A model generated the notes under the pieces. The model did not search any database. It worked only from the letters and a program-made list of their open reading frames with translations, and was not told where the DNA came from. From positions 1,327,501-1,391,500 of the forward strand of contig NZ_UGNV01000001.1 in the NCBI RefSeq assembly GCF_900452395.1: a stretch of 64,000 nt of DNA, written 5' to 3'. The position numbers and the translations under genes are program-made. This document shows, in pieces, positions 17,087 to 27,010 of the stretch. The first letter of the stretch is position 1; each line of letters starts with the position of its first letter. The DNA comes from Legionella beliardensis. Its GTDB lineage: Bacteria; Pseudomonadota; Gammaproteobacteria; Legionellales; Legionellaceae.

Positions 17087-20000
17087 ATGTTGAAAGATGC
17101 GTTATCACGGATGGCTGACGTTTTTTTACCTACCGTTTTAATGCATGGTTTGGACTATCAAAAAAAAGGTTTTGTATTAAACATTCGCTTAAGTGAGGGT
17201 TTACTTAAAGCGCGCGTAAAAGACCCCTCCAGTCAGATTTATGATGTTCATATAGATTTAAAAATTTGGCCAAAACAGCCGGCTCGTTGTAGCTGCCAGG
17301 CTAAAAATTGTAAACATGCAGCAGCTAGCCTGTTTGCTTTACAAGCTAAAGAAAAAATTGAGATGAAGGTTATTAAGCCAGCGGTGCATGCAGAAAACTT
17401 ACCATTTGGCCAACAGTTATCATTTATTAATAACCACAATAAAAAGGCCATTAGCGCTACCCATGACGTAGTTTACCTACTTGAGACAGAATTACAGGCA
17501 ACTCGCGTTACAGCTCATCTAGCATTAGCTAGGCGCTTAAAAAGCGGTAGGTTAAGTAAAAAAATTATTTTTCATACTATTACCGAAAGTCGCAAGCAAT
17601 TTTTTACTGAACTAGATGATGAAATTATTACCACGTTAGCGCTAAGAAATCATGTGCACGGTTGGTTTGAGCGACTAATTATTCCTACTAGCGTTTTGTT
17701 ACAAAAAATTCTTTTAACACGAAGGGCTTATTTTAAAGACGTTAACGAGCCTGTTGCTTTTAAAGTTGATGATGAAGTGACATTCCATTGGCAATTAGAT
17801 ATTGATGGTACCCAGCATTTAATCATTGGAGAAAAGCAAGATTTACTCATGCCAATTTTGCTAGATAAGCTTTGGTATTATAATGAACAGGAACAAATTT
17901 TAGCAGAGCTAACAACTTCTTATCAAAGTGAACACTTAAAATGGCTTCTAAGTTTGCCACCTGTTTCTATTGCTAAAGCACATGACGTAGCGGCAGCAAT
18001 AGATAAAGTTAATTCAGAGTTACCTAAGCCTAAAATTTACGAAAACAAACTAATTAAAGAGATAAAGCCTATACCAATTCTTATATTAGATGCAAAAGAG
18101 TTAGAGATTGATAAGTTAGATCCCTTAGGCACCTTTGATTCTAAAAATTATATTATTACTTGTGATTTATTGTTTGATTACAGAGGTATTCGTATTTCAG
18201 GGCGGGAAAATTATAAGCAACTCTACTATGAGCAAGGTAGCGATTTAATTGAGATAAACAGAGACTTTGTATTTGAGCAACACACGTTAGCTTATTATGA
18301 ATCGCTTTTACTAAAATATGATAGTTTATATAGTCAAGACATTCATCAATTTTTAACAAATGCTGTAGTATTAAAAGATTATAGCTATGCATCAGATATA
18401 GCGAAATTACATGCTGAATTAGTACCTATTTTAAAAAATAAGGGATGGTTTGTTGAATTTAATCATGATATTTTTGCGGAAGAATTTAGCATCGATGCAG
18501 TTAAATGGTACTCTGAATTTCAAGAGCAGGGGAATGATTTTTTTTCCTATCAATTAGGTATTTTAGTCGAAGGGAAACCTGTTAATATTATCCCTTTAAT
18601 TGCTAAATTAATACCTAAGTTGAAAGCAGTTAATTTAGAAGAACTATCAGATGAAAAACAAGTTGCCTTATTATTACCTCAGCAAAAAAGATTGCAAATT
18701 CCACTCGGCCGAATTAAACCTCTTCTGCGGTTTTTACTGCAATATGTGACGCAATTTAATCCTCTAGATGAGCAATTAAAAATTAATCATTATCAGCTTA
18801 TGTTAATGTATGAAACAGAGCAAGCGTTTGCTACAACCTCTTTACGTTGGCAAGAAGCTGGAGCTATTGGGCAGAAAATTAAACAATTAATGAATCCTGC
18901 TGCTTTTAAAGAAAATTCTATTCCTCAAGGATTAACCGTTCATTTACGCGATTACCAGCAGCATGGCCTGGCTTGGTTACAATCGTTACGGCGAGGTAAA
19001 TTTGGTGGGGTATTAGCAGATGATATGGGTTTGGGAAAGACAATCCAAACCTTAGCCCATCTACAGTTAGAGAAAGAACAAGGGCGTATGCAGCAAGCCT
19101 CTTTAATTATTGCGCCCACAAGTATTATTGCTAACTGGTATGAAGAAGCTAAGCGATGTACACCAAATTTAAGGGTTTTAGTATTTCATGGTAGCGGCCG
19201 ACAAGAAGAAAATTTTGATGATTACGATCTTATTGTATCTACTTACAGTTTAATTCAGCGAGATAAAACTAGATTTACTAATTATCAATTTTATTATTGC
19301 ATCTTGGATGAGGCACAATTTATTAAAAATGCTCGTGCTAAAGTAACCCAAATTATTCTACAAATTAAAGCTCATCAGCGACTTTGTTTATCAGGCACAC
19401 CGCTTGAAAATCACTTAGGTGAGCTTTGGTCACTTTTTCATTTTTTAATACCAGGATTATTAGGCGATGGTAAGTATTTTCGTAAATTTTTTAGAATCCC
19501 TATTGAAAAAAATACAGACGAGCAACGTCATGAATTACTAATGGCCCGTATTCGCCCATTTATGCTGCGCAGAACTAAAAATCAAGTTGCCAAAGAATTA
19601 CCGCCCAAAGTTGAAACCACACTTAAAATAGAATTAGTTGGCGCCCAGCGCGATCTCTATGAAACGATTCGTATAAGCATGCAACAGAAAGTTCAGTCAG
19701 CAATTGCCAAGTTAGGATTGAAGAGAAGTCATATTATTTTATTAGATGCCTTACTTAAATTAAGGCAAGTATGTTGCGATCCCCGTTTGGTTTCTATCAA
19801 TGCTGCTGAAGTAGCTCATGAAAGCTCAGCAAAGTTAGACGCTTTAATGACGCTTTTAGATAATTTAATTGCTGAAAAACGGCGCATCTTAGTTTTCTCG
19901 CAATTTACTTCCATGATTGAACTGATTGAAGAAAAATTAGTAAATCGTTCTTATGACTATCTTAAATTAACTGGGCAGACAATAAATCGCTTAGAGCTTG

Positions 20001-20341
20001 TTAATAAATTTCAGGAAGGACATGTCCCTATCTTTTTAATTAGTCTTAAAGCAGGCGGTGTAGGATTAAATTTAACCCAAGCAGACACAGTGATTCATTA
20101 TGATCCCTGGTGGAACCCTGCAGTAGAAAATCAAGCAACCGATAGAAGTCATCGTATTGGACAGAAAAACACGGTGTTTGTTTATAAGTTAATTACCGTA
20201 GGTACGGTCGAAGAAGTCATAGTAGCCATACAAAATAAGAAAAAACATCTTTTTGAAGGCATTTTAAATGAAAAATTGAGTGGACTTAGTTCAATTACCG
20301 AGCAAGATATCGAACAGTTCTTTTTACCGCTTAAAGATTAA
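17087..20341 (+). CDS. SWIM zinc-finger SNF2-family helicase/ATPase
   Basis: A 1084-residue protein. A SWIM zinc finger CxCx4CxH lies at residues 68-77 (CSCQAKNCKH). A long, poorly conserved middle region follows. The SNF2 ATPase core covers about residues 620-1070: Walker A DDMGLGKT near 645, the DEAQ box (LDEAQFIKN), SGTPLENHLGELWSL, then the helicase C domain with VFSQFTSM, SLKAGGVGLNLTQAD, DPWWNPAVENQATDRSHRIGQ. Bacterial homologues translocate on duplex DNA without strand separation and are linked to stress or transcription functions. The specific role is unknown. It reads alone from a start at 17087. Confidence 0.92.
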   Translation: MLKDALSRMADVFLPTVLMHGLDYQKKGFVLNIRLSEGLLKARVKDPSSQIYDVHIDLKIWPKQPARCSCQAKNCKHAAASLFALQAKEKIEMKVIKPAVHAENLPFGQQLSFINNHNKKAISATHDVVYLLETELQATRVTAHLALARRLKSGRLSKKIIFHTITESRKQFFTELDDEIITTLALRNHVHGWFERLIIPTSVLLQKILLTRRAYFKDVNEPVAFKVDDEVTFHWQLDIDGTQHLIIGEKQDLLMPILLDKLWYYNEQEQILAELTTSYQSEHLKWLLSLPPVSIAKAHDVAAAIDKVNSELPKPKIYENKLIKEIKPIPILILDAKELEIDKLDPLGTFDSKNYIITCDLLFDYRGIRISGRENYKQLYYEQGSDLIEINRDFVFEQHTLAYYESLLLKYDSLYSQDIHQFLTNAVVLKDYSYASDIAKLHAELVPILKNKGWFVEFNHDIFAEEFSIDAVKWYSEFQEQGNDFFSYQLGILVEGKPVNIIPLIAKLIPKLKAVNLEELSDEKQVALLLPQQKRLQIPLGRIKPLLRFLLQYVTQFNPLDEQLKINHYQLMLMYETEQAFATTSLRWQEAGAIGQKIKQLMNPAAFKENSIPQGLTVHLRDYQQHGLAWLQSLRRGKFGGVLADDMGLGKTIQTLAHLQLEKEQGRMQQASLIIAPTSIIANWYEEAKRCTPNLRVLVFHGSGRQEENFDDYDLIVSTYSLIQRDKTRFTNYQFYYCILDEAQFIKNARAKVTQIILQIKAHQRLCLSGTPLENHLGELWSLFHFLIPGLLGDGKYFRKFFRIPIEKNTDEQRHELLMARIRPFMLRRTKNQVAKELPPKVETTLKIELVGAQRDLYETIRISMQQKVQSAIAKLGLKRSHIILLDALLKLRQVCCDPRLVSINAAEVAHESSAKLDALMTLLDNLIAEKRRILVFSQFTSMIELIEEKLVNRSYDYLKLTGQTINRLELVNKFQEGHVPIFLISLKAGGVGLNLTQADTVIHYDPWWNPAVENQATDRSHRIGQKNTVFVYKLITVGTVEEVIVAIQNKKKHLFEGILNEKLSGLSSITEQDIEQFFLPLKD

Positions 20342-20393
20342 TCACTTGAAATTTAAAAAATTCGGCATAATTTGCAAAGTACACATTACTAGC

Positions 20394-20412
20394 TTATCCT
20401 TTTTAAGGATAA
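20394..20412. promoter_or_regulatory. short inverted repeat before DUF2147 gene
   Basis: ttatcctt-ttt-aaggataa, a perfect 8-bp hairpin just upstream of the ribosome site of the next gene. It could be the weak end of the SNF2 transcript or a leader structure. Confidence 0.35.
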
Positions 20413-20427
20413 CTTGTATGGAGAGAA

Positions 20428-20865
20428 ATGATGAGCCAATGGAAATCGTTAATTGCGATTATGGTAATGGCGCTGCTTATGCCACTGATTACGATAGCTG
20501 CACAAACCCCTGCGGGGAATTGGACAACTATCGATGATAAAACGGGACAAAAAAGAGCGGTGATTAGGTTATCTGTCTCAGGTAATACATTGAATGGAAC
20601 AATTGTTAAGGTTTACCCACAACCTGGTGATAGTGGCACATGCAAAAATTGTCCAGGTGGTTTCAAAAATAAACCTATTTTAGGTTTGCGTTTTCTCTGG
20701 GGTTTAAAAGACAAGGGCAATGGCGTTTGGGAAGATGGTCAAATTTTAGATCCTAAATCAGGTAAAATATACCGTGCTAAAATAACCGTGCAAGGTAATA
20801 AGCTATATGTACGGGGTTATGTAGGTATTTCTGCCCTAGGCCGTACGCAAGTCTGGGTTAGATAA
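20428..20865 (+). CDS. DUF2147 periplasmic protein
   Basis: About 145 residues. The signal peptide (LIAIMVMALLMPLITIAAQ) leads into TPAGNWTTIDDKTGQKRAVI, and the family features GVWEDGQILDPKSGKIYRAK and LYVRGYVGISALGRTQVWVR follow; this is the DUF2147 signature. Two Cys (CKNC) form a likely disulfide. Two adjacent ATGs exist (20428 and 20431); GGAG at 20420-20423 is better spaced for the second. The family is small, exported and lipocalin-like in shape, of unknown function. A strong terminator follows. Confidence 0.88.
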   Translation: MMSQWKSLIAIMVMALLMPLITIAAQTPAGNWTTIDDKTGQKRAVIRLSVSGNTLNGTIVKVYPQPGDSGTCKNCPGGFKNKPILGLRFLWGLKDKGNGVWEDGQILDPKSGKIYRAKITVQGNKLYVRGYVGISALGRTQVWVR

Positions 20866-20894
20866 GGTTTTAAAAAAGTTTCGCCTAATTAACT

Positions 20895-20925
20895 AAAGAC
20901 ACACAAAGAGTGTGTCTTTTTTTTT
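20895..20925 (+). terminator. rho-independent terminator
   Basis: aaagacaca and tgtgtcttt form a perfect 9-bp stem, followed by nine or so T residues. It closes the DUF2147 unit. Confidence 0.9.
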
Positions 20926-21068
20926 GTTCAGCATTACAATAGAGTTAAGTTTGAAAAAACAAATATAACGTTTTGTTGTAGAATGTAGGACATTGCGAAC
21001 GTTCGAAGCAGCATAAAGCAATGTTAGGATAAGGGCAAACTCACGTTAATTAAATAAATTAGAAAATT

Positions 21069-22451
21069 ATGGCCGAAGCATTAGCACGAAAAAACAAGCA
21101 AACAATTGATCCTTTAAAAAGACCTCCGCATTCTGCAGAAGCAGAACAGTCAATCATTGGTGGCCTCATGCTTGATAATCAAGCTTGGGATAAAGTAAAT
21201 ACAAAATTATGTGAAGCAGATTTTTATCGTACTGAACATCGAACCTTGTTTCGCGCTATTGTTGACCTAGCTCGCAAAAGCCAGCCATTTGATGTTGTGA
21301 CCTTACTTGATACCTTAAAAACGAGTAATGAACTTGATCAAGCAGGCGGCGAGACGTATCTATTTGAACTAGCTAGCAACACCCCAAGTGTGGCTAATAT
21401 TTCTGCTTATGCAGACATAGTGCGTGAAAAATCTGTACAACGACAGTTAATCGGTGTAGCAAGTGATATTGCGGATGCTGCCTATAATCCTGCGGGCCGC
21501 GAAGTGACTGAGCTACTAGATCTTGCCGAAACCAAAGTATTTGCTATTGCTGAGCAAACAGGGGGTGATGGGGGACCTGAAAGTATTAAGTCCATTTTAG
21601 TGAGAACCGTTGAAAGAATAGATGCGCTTTATCATAATGGTGACGCAATTACAGGCCTAGCTACCGGTTTAACTGACTTAGATGAATTAACCTCAGGATT
21701 ACAGCCTTCTGATTTAATTATTGTTGCCGGTCGGCCATCTATGGGTAAAACAACCCTGGTTATGAATATGGCTGAACATGCTGCTATCCGGGGTGGAAAG
21801 CCCGTCTTAGTTTTTTCAATGGAAATGCCCTCAGATTCACTTGCTATGCGTATGATGTCTTCTTTAGGCCGCATTGATCAACATAGACTTCGCACCGGAA
21901 AATTAACAGACGATGACTGGCCGCGCGTGACTTCAGCGGTGCATATGTTATCTGAAGCCCCCTTATTCATGGATGATACACCAGGCTTAAGCCCGGCTGA
22001 GATGCGGGCAAGAGCAAGAAGAACAGCGAAAGAGTATGGGCAACTAGGCCTTATTGTTGTGGATTATTTACAGCTCATGAAGGTGCCAGGTTTTAAAGCT
22101 GAAAATCGCACAGCAGAAATCTCAGAAATATCACGAAGTCTTAAATCCCTCGCTAAAGAATTAAAAGTACCCGTAGTGGCTCTGTCGCAGTTAAACCGTA
22201 GTTTAGAGCAAAGACATGATAAACGGCCTGTTATGTCAGATTTACGGGAATCAGGTGCAATCGAGCAAGATGCCGATGTGATTTGCTTTATTTATAGAGA
22301 TGAAGTTTATAATGAGGATAGTCCTGAAAAAGGCATGGCTGAAATCATTATTGCAAAACAGCGTAATGGTCCCATTGGCAGAGTTAAAGTCGCCTTCCTA
22401 GGTAAATATACACGCTTTGAAGATTTGGCCTTTAATGGTTATCAGGAGTAA
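21069..22451 (+). CDS. dnaB: replicative DNA helicase
   Basis: A 460-residue DnaB-family helicase. The N-terminal domain (PPHSAEAEQSIIGGLML) mediates primase contact and hexamer packing; the RecA-type motor has Walker A GRPSMGKTT at about residues 221-229, VFSMEMPSDSLAMRM, Walker B LIVVDYLQLM, and a DLRESGAIEQDADVI arginine-finger region. It unwinds DNA ahead of the fork. There is no intein. The next gene, alr, begins 6 nt downstream, an arrangement seen in many gammaproteobacteria. Confidence 0.96.
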   Translation: MAEALARKNKQTIDPLKRPPHSAEAEQSIIGGLMLDNQAWDKVNTKLCEADFYRTEHRTLFRAIVDLARKSQPFDVVTLLDTLKTSNELDQAGGETYLFELASNTPSVANISAYADIVREKSVQRQLIGVASDIADAAYNPAGREVTELLDLAETKVFAIAEQTGGDGGPESIKSILVRTVERIDALYHNGDAITGLATGLTDLDELTSGLQPSDLIIVAGRPSMGKTTLVMNMAEHAAIRGGKPVLVFSMEMPSDSLAMRMMSSLGRIDQHRLRTGKLTDDDWPRVTSAVHMLSEAPLFMDDTPGLSPAEMRARARRTAKEYGQLGLIVVDYLQLMKVPGFKAENRTAEISEISRSLKSLAKELKVPVVALSQLNRSLEQRHDKRPVMSDLRESGAIEQDADVICFIYRDEVYNEDSPEKGMAEIIIAKQRNGPIGRVKVAFLGKYTRFEDLAFNGYQE

Positions 22452-22457
22452 TTACCG

Positions 22458-23552
22458 GTGACTAGGCCAACCTATGTGCAAATTGATAAAGAAGCATTAC
22501 TGCATAATTTAGCCGAGATAAAACACTATGCGCCAGGAAAAAAAATAATAGCAATGGTTAAAGCAAATGCCTATGGCTGTGGGCTACAAGCCGTAGTGCC
22601 TGTTTTGGATGGCCAGGTTTATGCGTTTGGAGTAGCGTGTGCGGAAGAGGCAATTGCTATACGTAAACTTGGCATAGCCAGTGAATGCATTTTATTTCAA
22701 GGTATTTTTAGTGCGGATGAATTAATAGCAGTAAGCCAATATCGGCTGCAATGCGTTATCCATCAAGCTCAACAATTACAATGGTTATTGGCTAATCCTC
22801 AACCGCATAAAATCAAGGTTTGGGTTAAAATCAATACAGGTATGCATCGTTTAGGTTTCGCACCAGAACAAGTTTATAGTGTAGTAGAGGCTTTGCAAAA
22901 TTGCCCTTGGGTGGACGCTGAAATTGGTGTAATGACCCATTTGGCTTGCGCTGATGAACCAACTAATCCTGTTAATCAAGTACAACTCGCTCGTTACCAT
23001 AAACTTAAATTACCCGCAGGTAAATTTATTAAGAGCATTGCTAATTCAGCTGCCATTATTGCAATTCCTGAGGCACAAGCGGAAGTTGTAAGGCCTGGGA
23101 TCATGTTATATGGGGTTTCTCCATTCCTTGATAAGTCTGCAGCACAATTAGGTTTAAAACCTGTTTTGACTTTTGTTTCTGCAATTAGTGCCATCCATCA
23201 CTACCCTGCAGGTGTCCCTATTGGTTATGGTGGTATTTGGCGAACTAAGAGGCCATCTATCATTGGTGTGGTTGCTGTAGGCTATGGTGATGGCTTTCCA
23301 CGTCATATTAGTTCTGAGGCTCATGTTTGGATTAATGGGTTTGTTGCACCTATTGTTGGCCGAGTTTCTATGGACATCTTAACGATTGATTTAACAGATT
23401 ATCCTCATGCTAAAATTGGGGACGCTGTTGAGCTTTGGGGGAAAAATATTCCTGTAGAATCAGTAGCTAAATCAGCTAATACCATTCCTTATGAATTACT
23501 CTGTCAGTTATCTCCGCGTGTACATCACAATTACAAGCTAAATTGTGGATAA
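22458..23552 (+). CDS. alr: alanine racemase
   Basis: A 364-residue, PLP-dependent fold-III enzyme starting at a GTG that has AGGAG nine bases upstream, inside the end of dnaB. The PLP lysine is Lys35 in [10 protein letters not shown]; the IGYGGIWRT segment carries the opposing tyrosine, and [11 protein letters not shown] is also typical. It makes D-alanine for peptidoglycan in the cytoplasm. It is almost certainly co-transcribed with dnaB. Confidence 0.95.
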   Translation: MTRPTYVQIDKEALLHNLAEIKHYAPGKKIIAMVKANAYGCGLQAVVPVLDGQVYAFGVACAEEAIAIRKLGIASECILFQGIFSADELIAVSQYRLQCVIHQAQQLQWLLANPQPHKIKVWVKINTGMHRLGFAPEQVYSVVEALQNCPWVDAEIGVMTHLACADEPTNPVNQVQLARYHKLKLPAGKFIKSIANSAAIIAIPEAQAEVVRPGIMLYGVSPFLDKSAAQLGLKPVLTFVSAISAIHHYPAGVPIGYGGIWRTKRPSIIGVVAVGYGDGFPRHISSEAHVWINGFVAPIVGRVSMDILTIDLTDYPHAKIGDAVELWGKNIPVESVAKSANTIPYELLCQLSPRVHHNYKLNCG

Positions 23553-23610
23553 TATCTAACCTTGATGGTAGAATACAAACCGATTTCAAACGTTATACAG
23601 GTGAAATTGC

Positions 23611-24060
23611 ATGAAAAAAATAGTATTAGCAACACTTGCAACCTCGGTTTTTTTGTCAAGCTGTGCTCAGATTAATAATGAAGGCGTTGGCTCATTGACA
23701 GGTGGCGTTGTTGGTGGTCTGATTGGTAGTCAATTTGGAGGCGGTTCTGGAAAAGTAGCAGCTGCTGCGGGTGGCGCATTATTAGGGGCCTATTTAGGTG
23801 GTAATATTGGCCGTACTATGGATAGATTAGATCGCTTAGAAATGCAAAAAGCATTAGAAACTGCGCCAACAGGTAGACCTGTAACTTGGAGAAATCCAGA
23901 CAGTGGCAACAGCTATACAGTGAAACCAACACGTACTTATTATACTAACCAACAGCCTTGCCGTGAATATACAACGCGCGCAATCATTGGCGGTAAATCA
24001 CAAGAAGTCTATGGTAAAGCATGCCGTCAAGCAGATGGTGCATGGCGTGTGGTGCAATAA
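23611..24060 (+). CDS. glycine-zipper 2TM surface lipoprotein (17 kDa antigen-like)
   Basis: A 149-residue protein. The lipobox LSSC (Cys18) ends a lipoprotein signal peptide, predicting an acylated N-terminus. Residues 25-70 form a glycine zipper ([19 protein letters not shown], then [18 protein letters not shown]). The C-terminal region has [34 protein letters not shown], typical of Rickettsia 17-kDa-type surface antigen proteins. The exact function is unknown; an envelope structural role is likely. A palindrome at 24074-24102 follows it. Confidence 0.87.
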   Translation: MKKIVLATLATSVFLSSCAQINNEGVGSLTGGVVGGLIGSQFGGGSGKVAAAAGGALLGAYLGGNIGRTMDRLDRLEMQKALETAPTGRPVTWRNPDSGNSYTVKPTRTYYTNQQPCREYTTRAIIGGKSQEVYGKACRQADGAWRVVQ

Positions 24061-24073
24061 TTTAATCTTTTTT

Positions 24074-24102
24074 GAGTATCAATTATTTAATAATTGATAC
24101 TC
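24074..24102. repeat. perfect inverted repeat after lipoprotein gene
   Basis: gagtatcaatta-tttaa-taattgatactc, with 12-base arms. There is no T tract downstream on either strand, so it is an imperfect terminator candidate or an RNA-stabilising hairpin. Confidence 0.45.
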
Positions 24103-24187
24103 CTATCTAAATTTCTTCTTGGCTCATTTCACATATAATATTCATCAACTATACTTGTTAATAAATCGGATTTGTTAAGGTGATGCC

Positions 24188-24619
24188 ATGGCTAATCTCA
24201 TTTATTCCATTCTCCCAGATCCAAGACGTCCAGTTGTCTATATAGAGCCTTCCTTTACCGTCATGGATTGTGTCAATTTAATGGTCACTAAAGACATTGG
24301 GGCATTAGTTGTTCATGACAGAACTGAGCTACTGGGCTTAGTAAGTGAACGTGATGTGGTGCGCTCATGCGTACACCTTGGCCTAGATCCTAATCAAGCC
24401 ACAGCGGGTGACATTGTTTATAAAGAGGTCAGTATATTAGATATCAATGATACCGTTGAAGATGCGATGGAAATAATAACGTTTACTAAGCGTCGTCATG
24501 TTTTGATTAATGAAGATAATAAGCTGGTAGCTATTATTTCTATCGGAGATATTTTGTTTTCATTAATTGAGGACAAGACACGCTTGATAGAACATTTAGA
24601 ATCTTATATCCATTCATAG
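24188..24619 (+). CDS. CBS-domain pair protein
   Basis: A 143-residue cytoplasmic protein consisting only of two CBS motifs. The first (about residues 15-70) contains VMDCVNLMVTKDIGALVV and LVSERDVVR; the second (75-130) contains VEDAMEIITFTKRRHVLI and AIISIGDILFSLI. CBS pairs bind adenosyl nucleotides and act as regulatory modules. Free-standing forms are common and their partners unknown. An AAGGTGA site precedes the ATG. It is convergent with the EamA gene. Confidence 0.88.
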   Translation: MANLIYSILPDPRRPVVYIEPSFTVMDCVNLMVTKDIGALVVHDRTELLGLVSERDVVRSCVHLGLDPNQATAGDIVYKEVSILDINDTVEDAMEIITFTKRRHVLINEDNKLVAIISIGDILFSLIEDKTRLIEHLESYIHS

Positions 24620-24648
24620 TGTCTAGAAAGATAGGTTACTTTACTAAC

Positions 24649-25551
24649 TTATTGTTTTGCATAAAATACAATTGAGGATATCACCAGTCCCATCCCAAAA
24701 AATTGTATGTTAGTTAATTGCTCACCTAACAATAACCAAGCAAAAATGACAGTGCCAATTGGCATAACTGCTGTGGATAAAGACGCCATAATACCATCTA
24801 CCCGTTGCGAGCCAAAATACCAAAAAATATAAAATAAACTAGTACTAATTCCAAGGCTACTTAAAATTAACCAATGGTTAGCGCTAATATTAGGTATATG
24901 TGTAATTTCAAATAGGGAAAAAGGTAATAAAACAATGGCATTAATACCATTCATAACGGCAGAAATTAAAAACACTGGCAGGCGCGAAATATGCATTTTA
25001 TATAACACATAATAAGCTGCTTCCGGTAATAAGGCGACAAAAATTACCAAGTCACCTAAGAAAGAATGAGCCTTACTTAGATGATTGAATTTTTCAGTGG
25101 CAATAACAATAAGCCCAAGTGTTGCAAAAAGAATACAAAAACCAATCTTAGCGGATAGCTTTTCTTTTAAAAAAATAAAAGACATAATTGCGATGATTGC
25201 TGGCAAGGTGCTCGTTATAATTCCTGCGACATTAGCATCCGTCGTATGCAGACCTAACAACATAAAAAGGTTAAATAAAACTCCTGCTGATAAAGCTTGA
25301 CCAAAAATAAAATACCAATCTTTATTATTTAAAAGAGAAAGATGATGCACTAAACTTTTTTCCTTTGCTGGAGTTAGCCAATGTAAAGGGAGTAAGATAA
25401 TACTGGCTAAAGCAAAACGTATATTAATTAATAATAAGGTAGGAATGTCATTAACTAGCTTTTTAGACAACACAATATTTAAGCCAACCATAATTTGAGC
25501 AAGAATAAGTAAAAGAAGGCCAAGAAGGTAAGCATTATTATGTTTTTTCAT
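24649..25551 (-). CDS. EamA/DMT-family transporter
   Basis: A 300-residue integral membrane protein with about ten hydrophobic helices in two halves of five, the classical EamA (drug/metabolite transporter) architecture. The N-terminal LLILAQIMVGLNIVLSKK and the central FLKEKLSAKIGFCILFATLGL are typical, as is the C-terminal LLLGEQLTNIQFFGMGLVI. The substrate is not predictable. It is a single gene facing the CBS gene. Confidence 0.88.
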   Translation of the reverse strand: MKKHNNAYLLGLLLLILAQIMVGLNIVLSKKLVNDIPTLLLINIRFALASIILLPLHWLTPAKEKSLVHHLSLLNNKDWYFIFGQALSAGVLFNLFMLLGLHTTDANVAGIITSTLPAIIAIMSFIFLKEKLSAKIGFCILFATLGLIVIATEKFNHLSKAHSFLGDLVIFVALLPEAAYYVLYKMHISRLPVFLISAVMNGINAIVLLPFSLFEITHIPNISANHWLILSSLGISTSLFYIFWYFGSQRVDGIMASLSTAVMPIGTVIFAWLLLGEQLTNIQFFGMGLVISSIVFYAKQ

Positions 25552-25763
25552 AGTTTCACAAGGTGATTTAGCAATAAGATGCTACAAGTTGTGAATTATT
25601 TCAACTTCTTGCTGGTTATGCAATAGATAATTGTTGTGATTAAAATAAAAACATGTAAAAAAATAATGCCGCTAATTTAATAATGAATTGAAATTAAATC
25701 TCATTGTTTTAAATATAGGAGTATAATTTTTATTGAGGCTCTGGTTAGGAAGGTAAATAGGCA

Positions 25764-26957
25764 ATGTATAAAAAATTGATAATAGGTCTAATGCTATCTT
25801 TAATTAGCCAAGTTAATTGGGCTAGCGATTTATCTACGCAGTGGTTTACAGGAAGTGGTAAACAGGTCACCCTACAAGTTCATTTATTTACTGTATCAAC
25901 TTGTCCTTATTGTCAAAAAGCAGAAGCATTCCTTAACGACTTAGCCTCAAAAAACCCCTGGCTTGATATTCATCATTATGTCATCAATACAGACAAGCAG
26001 GCGCTGGTCACCTTTAGTCAATTTCTAAAAGGACAACAGCTTAATGATTTCTCGGTGCCTGCCATTTTCTTTTGTGATAGTCGCTGGGTAGGTTTTAAAG
26101 ATAACGAGAAATCAGGGGCACAATTGCTTGCTGGTTTAAATTACTGCCGTGAACAGATTAGTAAGTCAGGTGAGTTAACTCCTGCAACCGTACAAACGTT
26201 AAAGCAAATGGCTTTAGCAAATTGGTATGAAGGAAGCTTAACCACACCGCCATCAACGCCATCATTTATTCCGTTAATGGCGATAGTTGATGCATTAAAT
26301 CCGTCGGCGACTATTTTAGTTTTCGCGCTTATTGCTTTCTTAATTAGCCTTCCTACACAAAATAAACGGGCAGTTATTTTAATTTCTTTTGCTTTAGGTG
26401 CAGGCCTTGCTCATTATTTTCAATTCGCTCATTTATCTTTTTTTTATACGATTACTGCTTTACTCCGTCCTTTAGCTATTTTAATAGGGCTTGGATTAAT
26501 GATCTTTATCCTAAAATTTGTCAAAAAATCGAACGCTCAGTTAGTGATTGCTACCACGGCTATCTTAGTGTTTTTTACCGCCTTAATTATTCAAAGTTAC
26601 ATACAAATTAATAATTCTCCTAATTTTGCCTTGATTGTTAAACAGTGGTTGGTTAGCCAGCAGTTTAGCGCAAGCAAGCAAATGTTCTATCAATTAATTT
26701 ATATCATGACTTACGTCATCACCCTGGCATTAGATGCCTTAATCATTGTGCTACTATTTCGGTTAAAGCGCTTGCAAAACTATTTACCGTTGTTTAAACG
26801 ATTAGGAGAATCGTTTCTTTTAGTTGTTGGGGTATTTTTAATTGCTTACCCTTATCAACTAAACCGCTTATCTTTTATTTTTATTGTATTAATTTTAACC
26901 GTACTAATCACCTGGATTTTGCCTAAATTTTACGTAACTAAGAAAAATCCTTCTTAA
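25764..26957 (+). CDS. thioredoxin/glutaredoxin-like domain fused to a multi-pass membrane domain
   Basis: A 397-residue protein. A signal peptide (residues 1-20) is followed by a thioredoxin-fold domain at about 35-135 with CPYC at 47-50 and a likely cis-Pro in FSVPAIFF. From about residue 170 there are seven or so hydrophobic helices (MAIVDALNPSATILVFALI to the end). The redox domain would lie in the periplasm. The arrangement suggests electron transfer across the membrane by analogy with DsbD, but the membrane part shows no conserved cysteine pair, and I do not recognise a named family. An AGGAAGG site precedes the ATG. Confidence 0.7.
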   Translation: MYKKLIIGLMLSLISQVNWASDLSTQWFTGSGKQVTLQVHLFTVSTCPYCQKAEAFLNDLASKNPWLDIHHYVINTDKQALVTFSQFLKGQQLNDFSVPAIFFCDSRWVGFKDNEKSGAQLLAGLNYCREQISKSGELTPATVQTLKQMALANWYEGSLTTPPSTPSFIPLMAIVDALNPSATILVFALIAFLISLPTQNKRAVILISFALGAGLAHYFQFAHLSFFYTITALLRPLAILIGLGLMIFILKFVKKSNAQLVIATTAILVFFTALIIQSYIQINNSPNFALIVKQWLVSQQFSASKQMFYQLIYIMTYVITLALDALIIVLLFRLKRLQNYLPLFKRLGESFLLVVGVFLIAYPYQLNRLSFIFIVLILTVLITWILPKFYVTKKNPS

Positions 26958-27010
26958 CCCTTCTATATTATTAAATGCGGGATTAAATTTAGGTAGTCAA
27001 GGAGAAAGGA

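Noticed and set aside
20996-21005. cgaacgttcg palindrome before dnaB as a LexA box
   Set aside because: It matches the Gram-positive type of SOS box, not the gammaproteobacterial CTGT-N8-ACAG, and is short enough to occur by chance.
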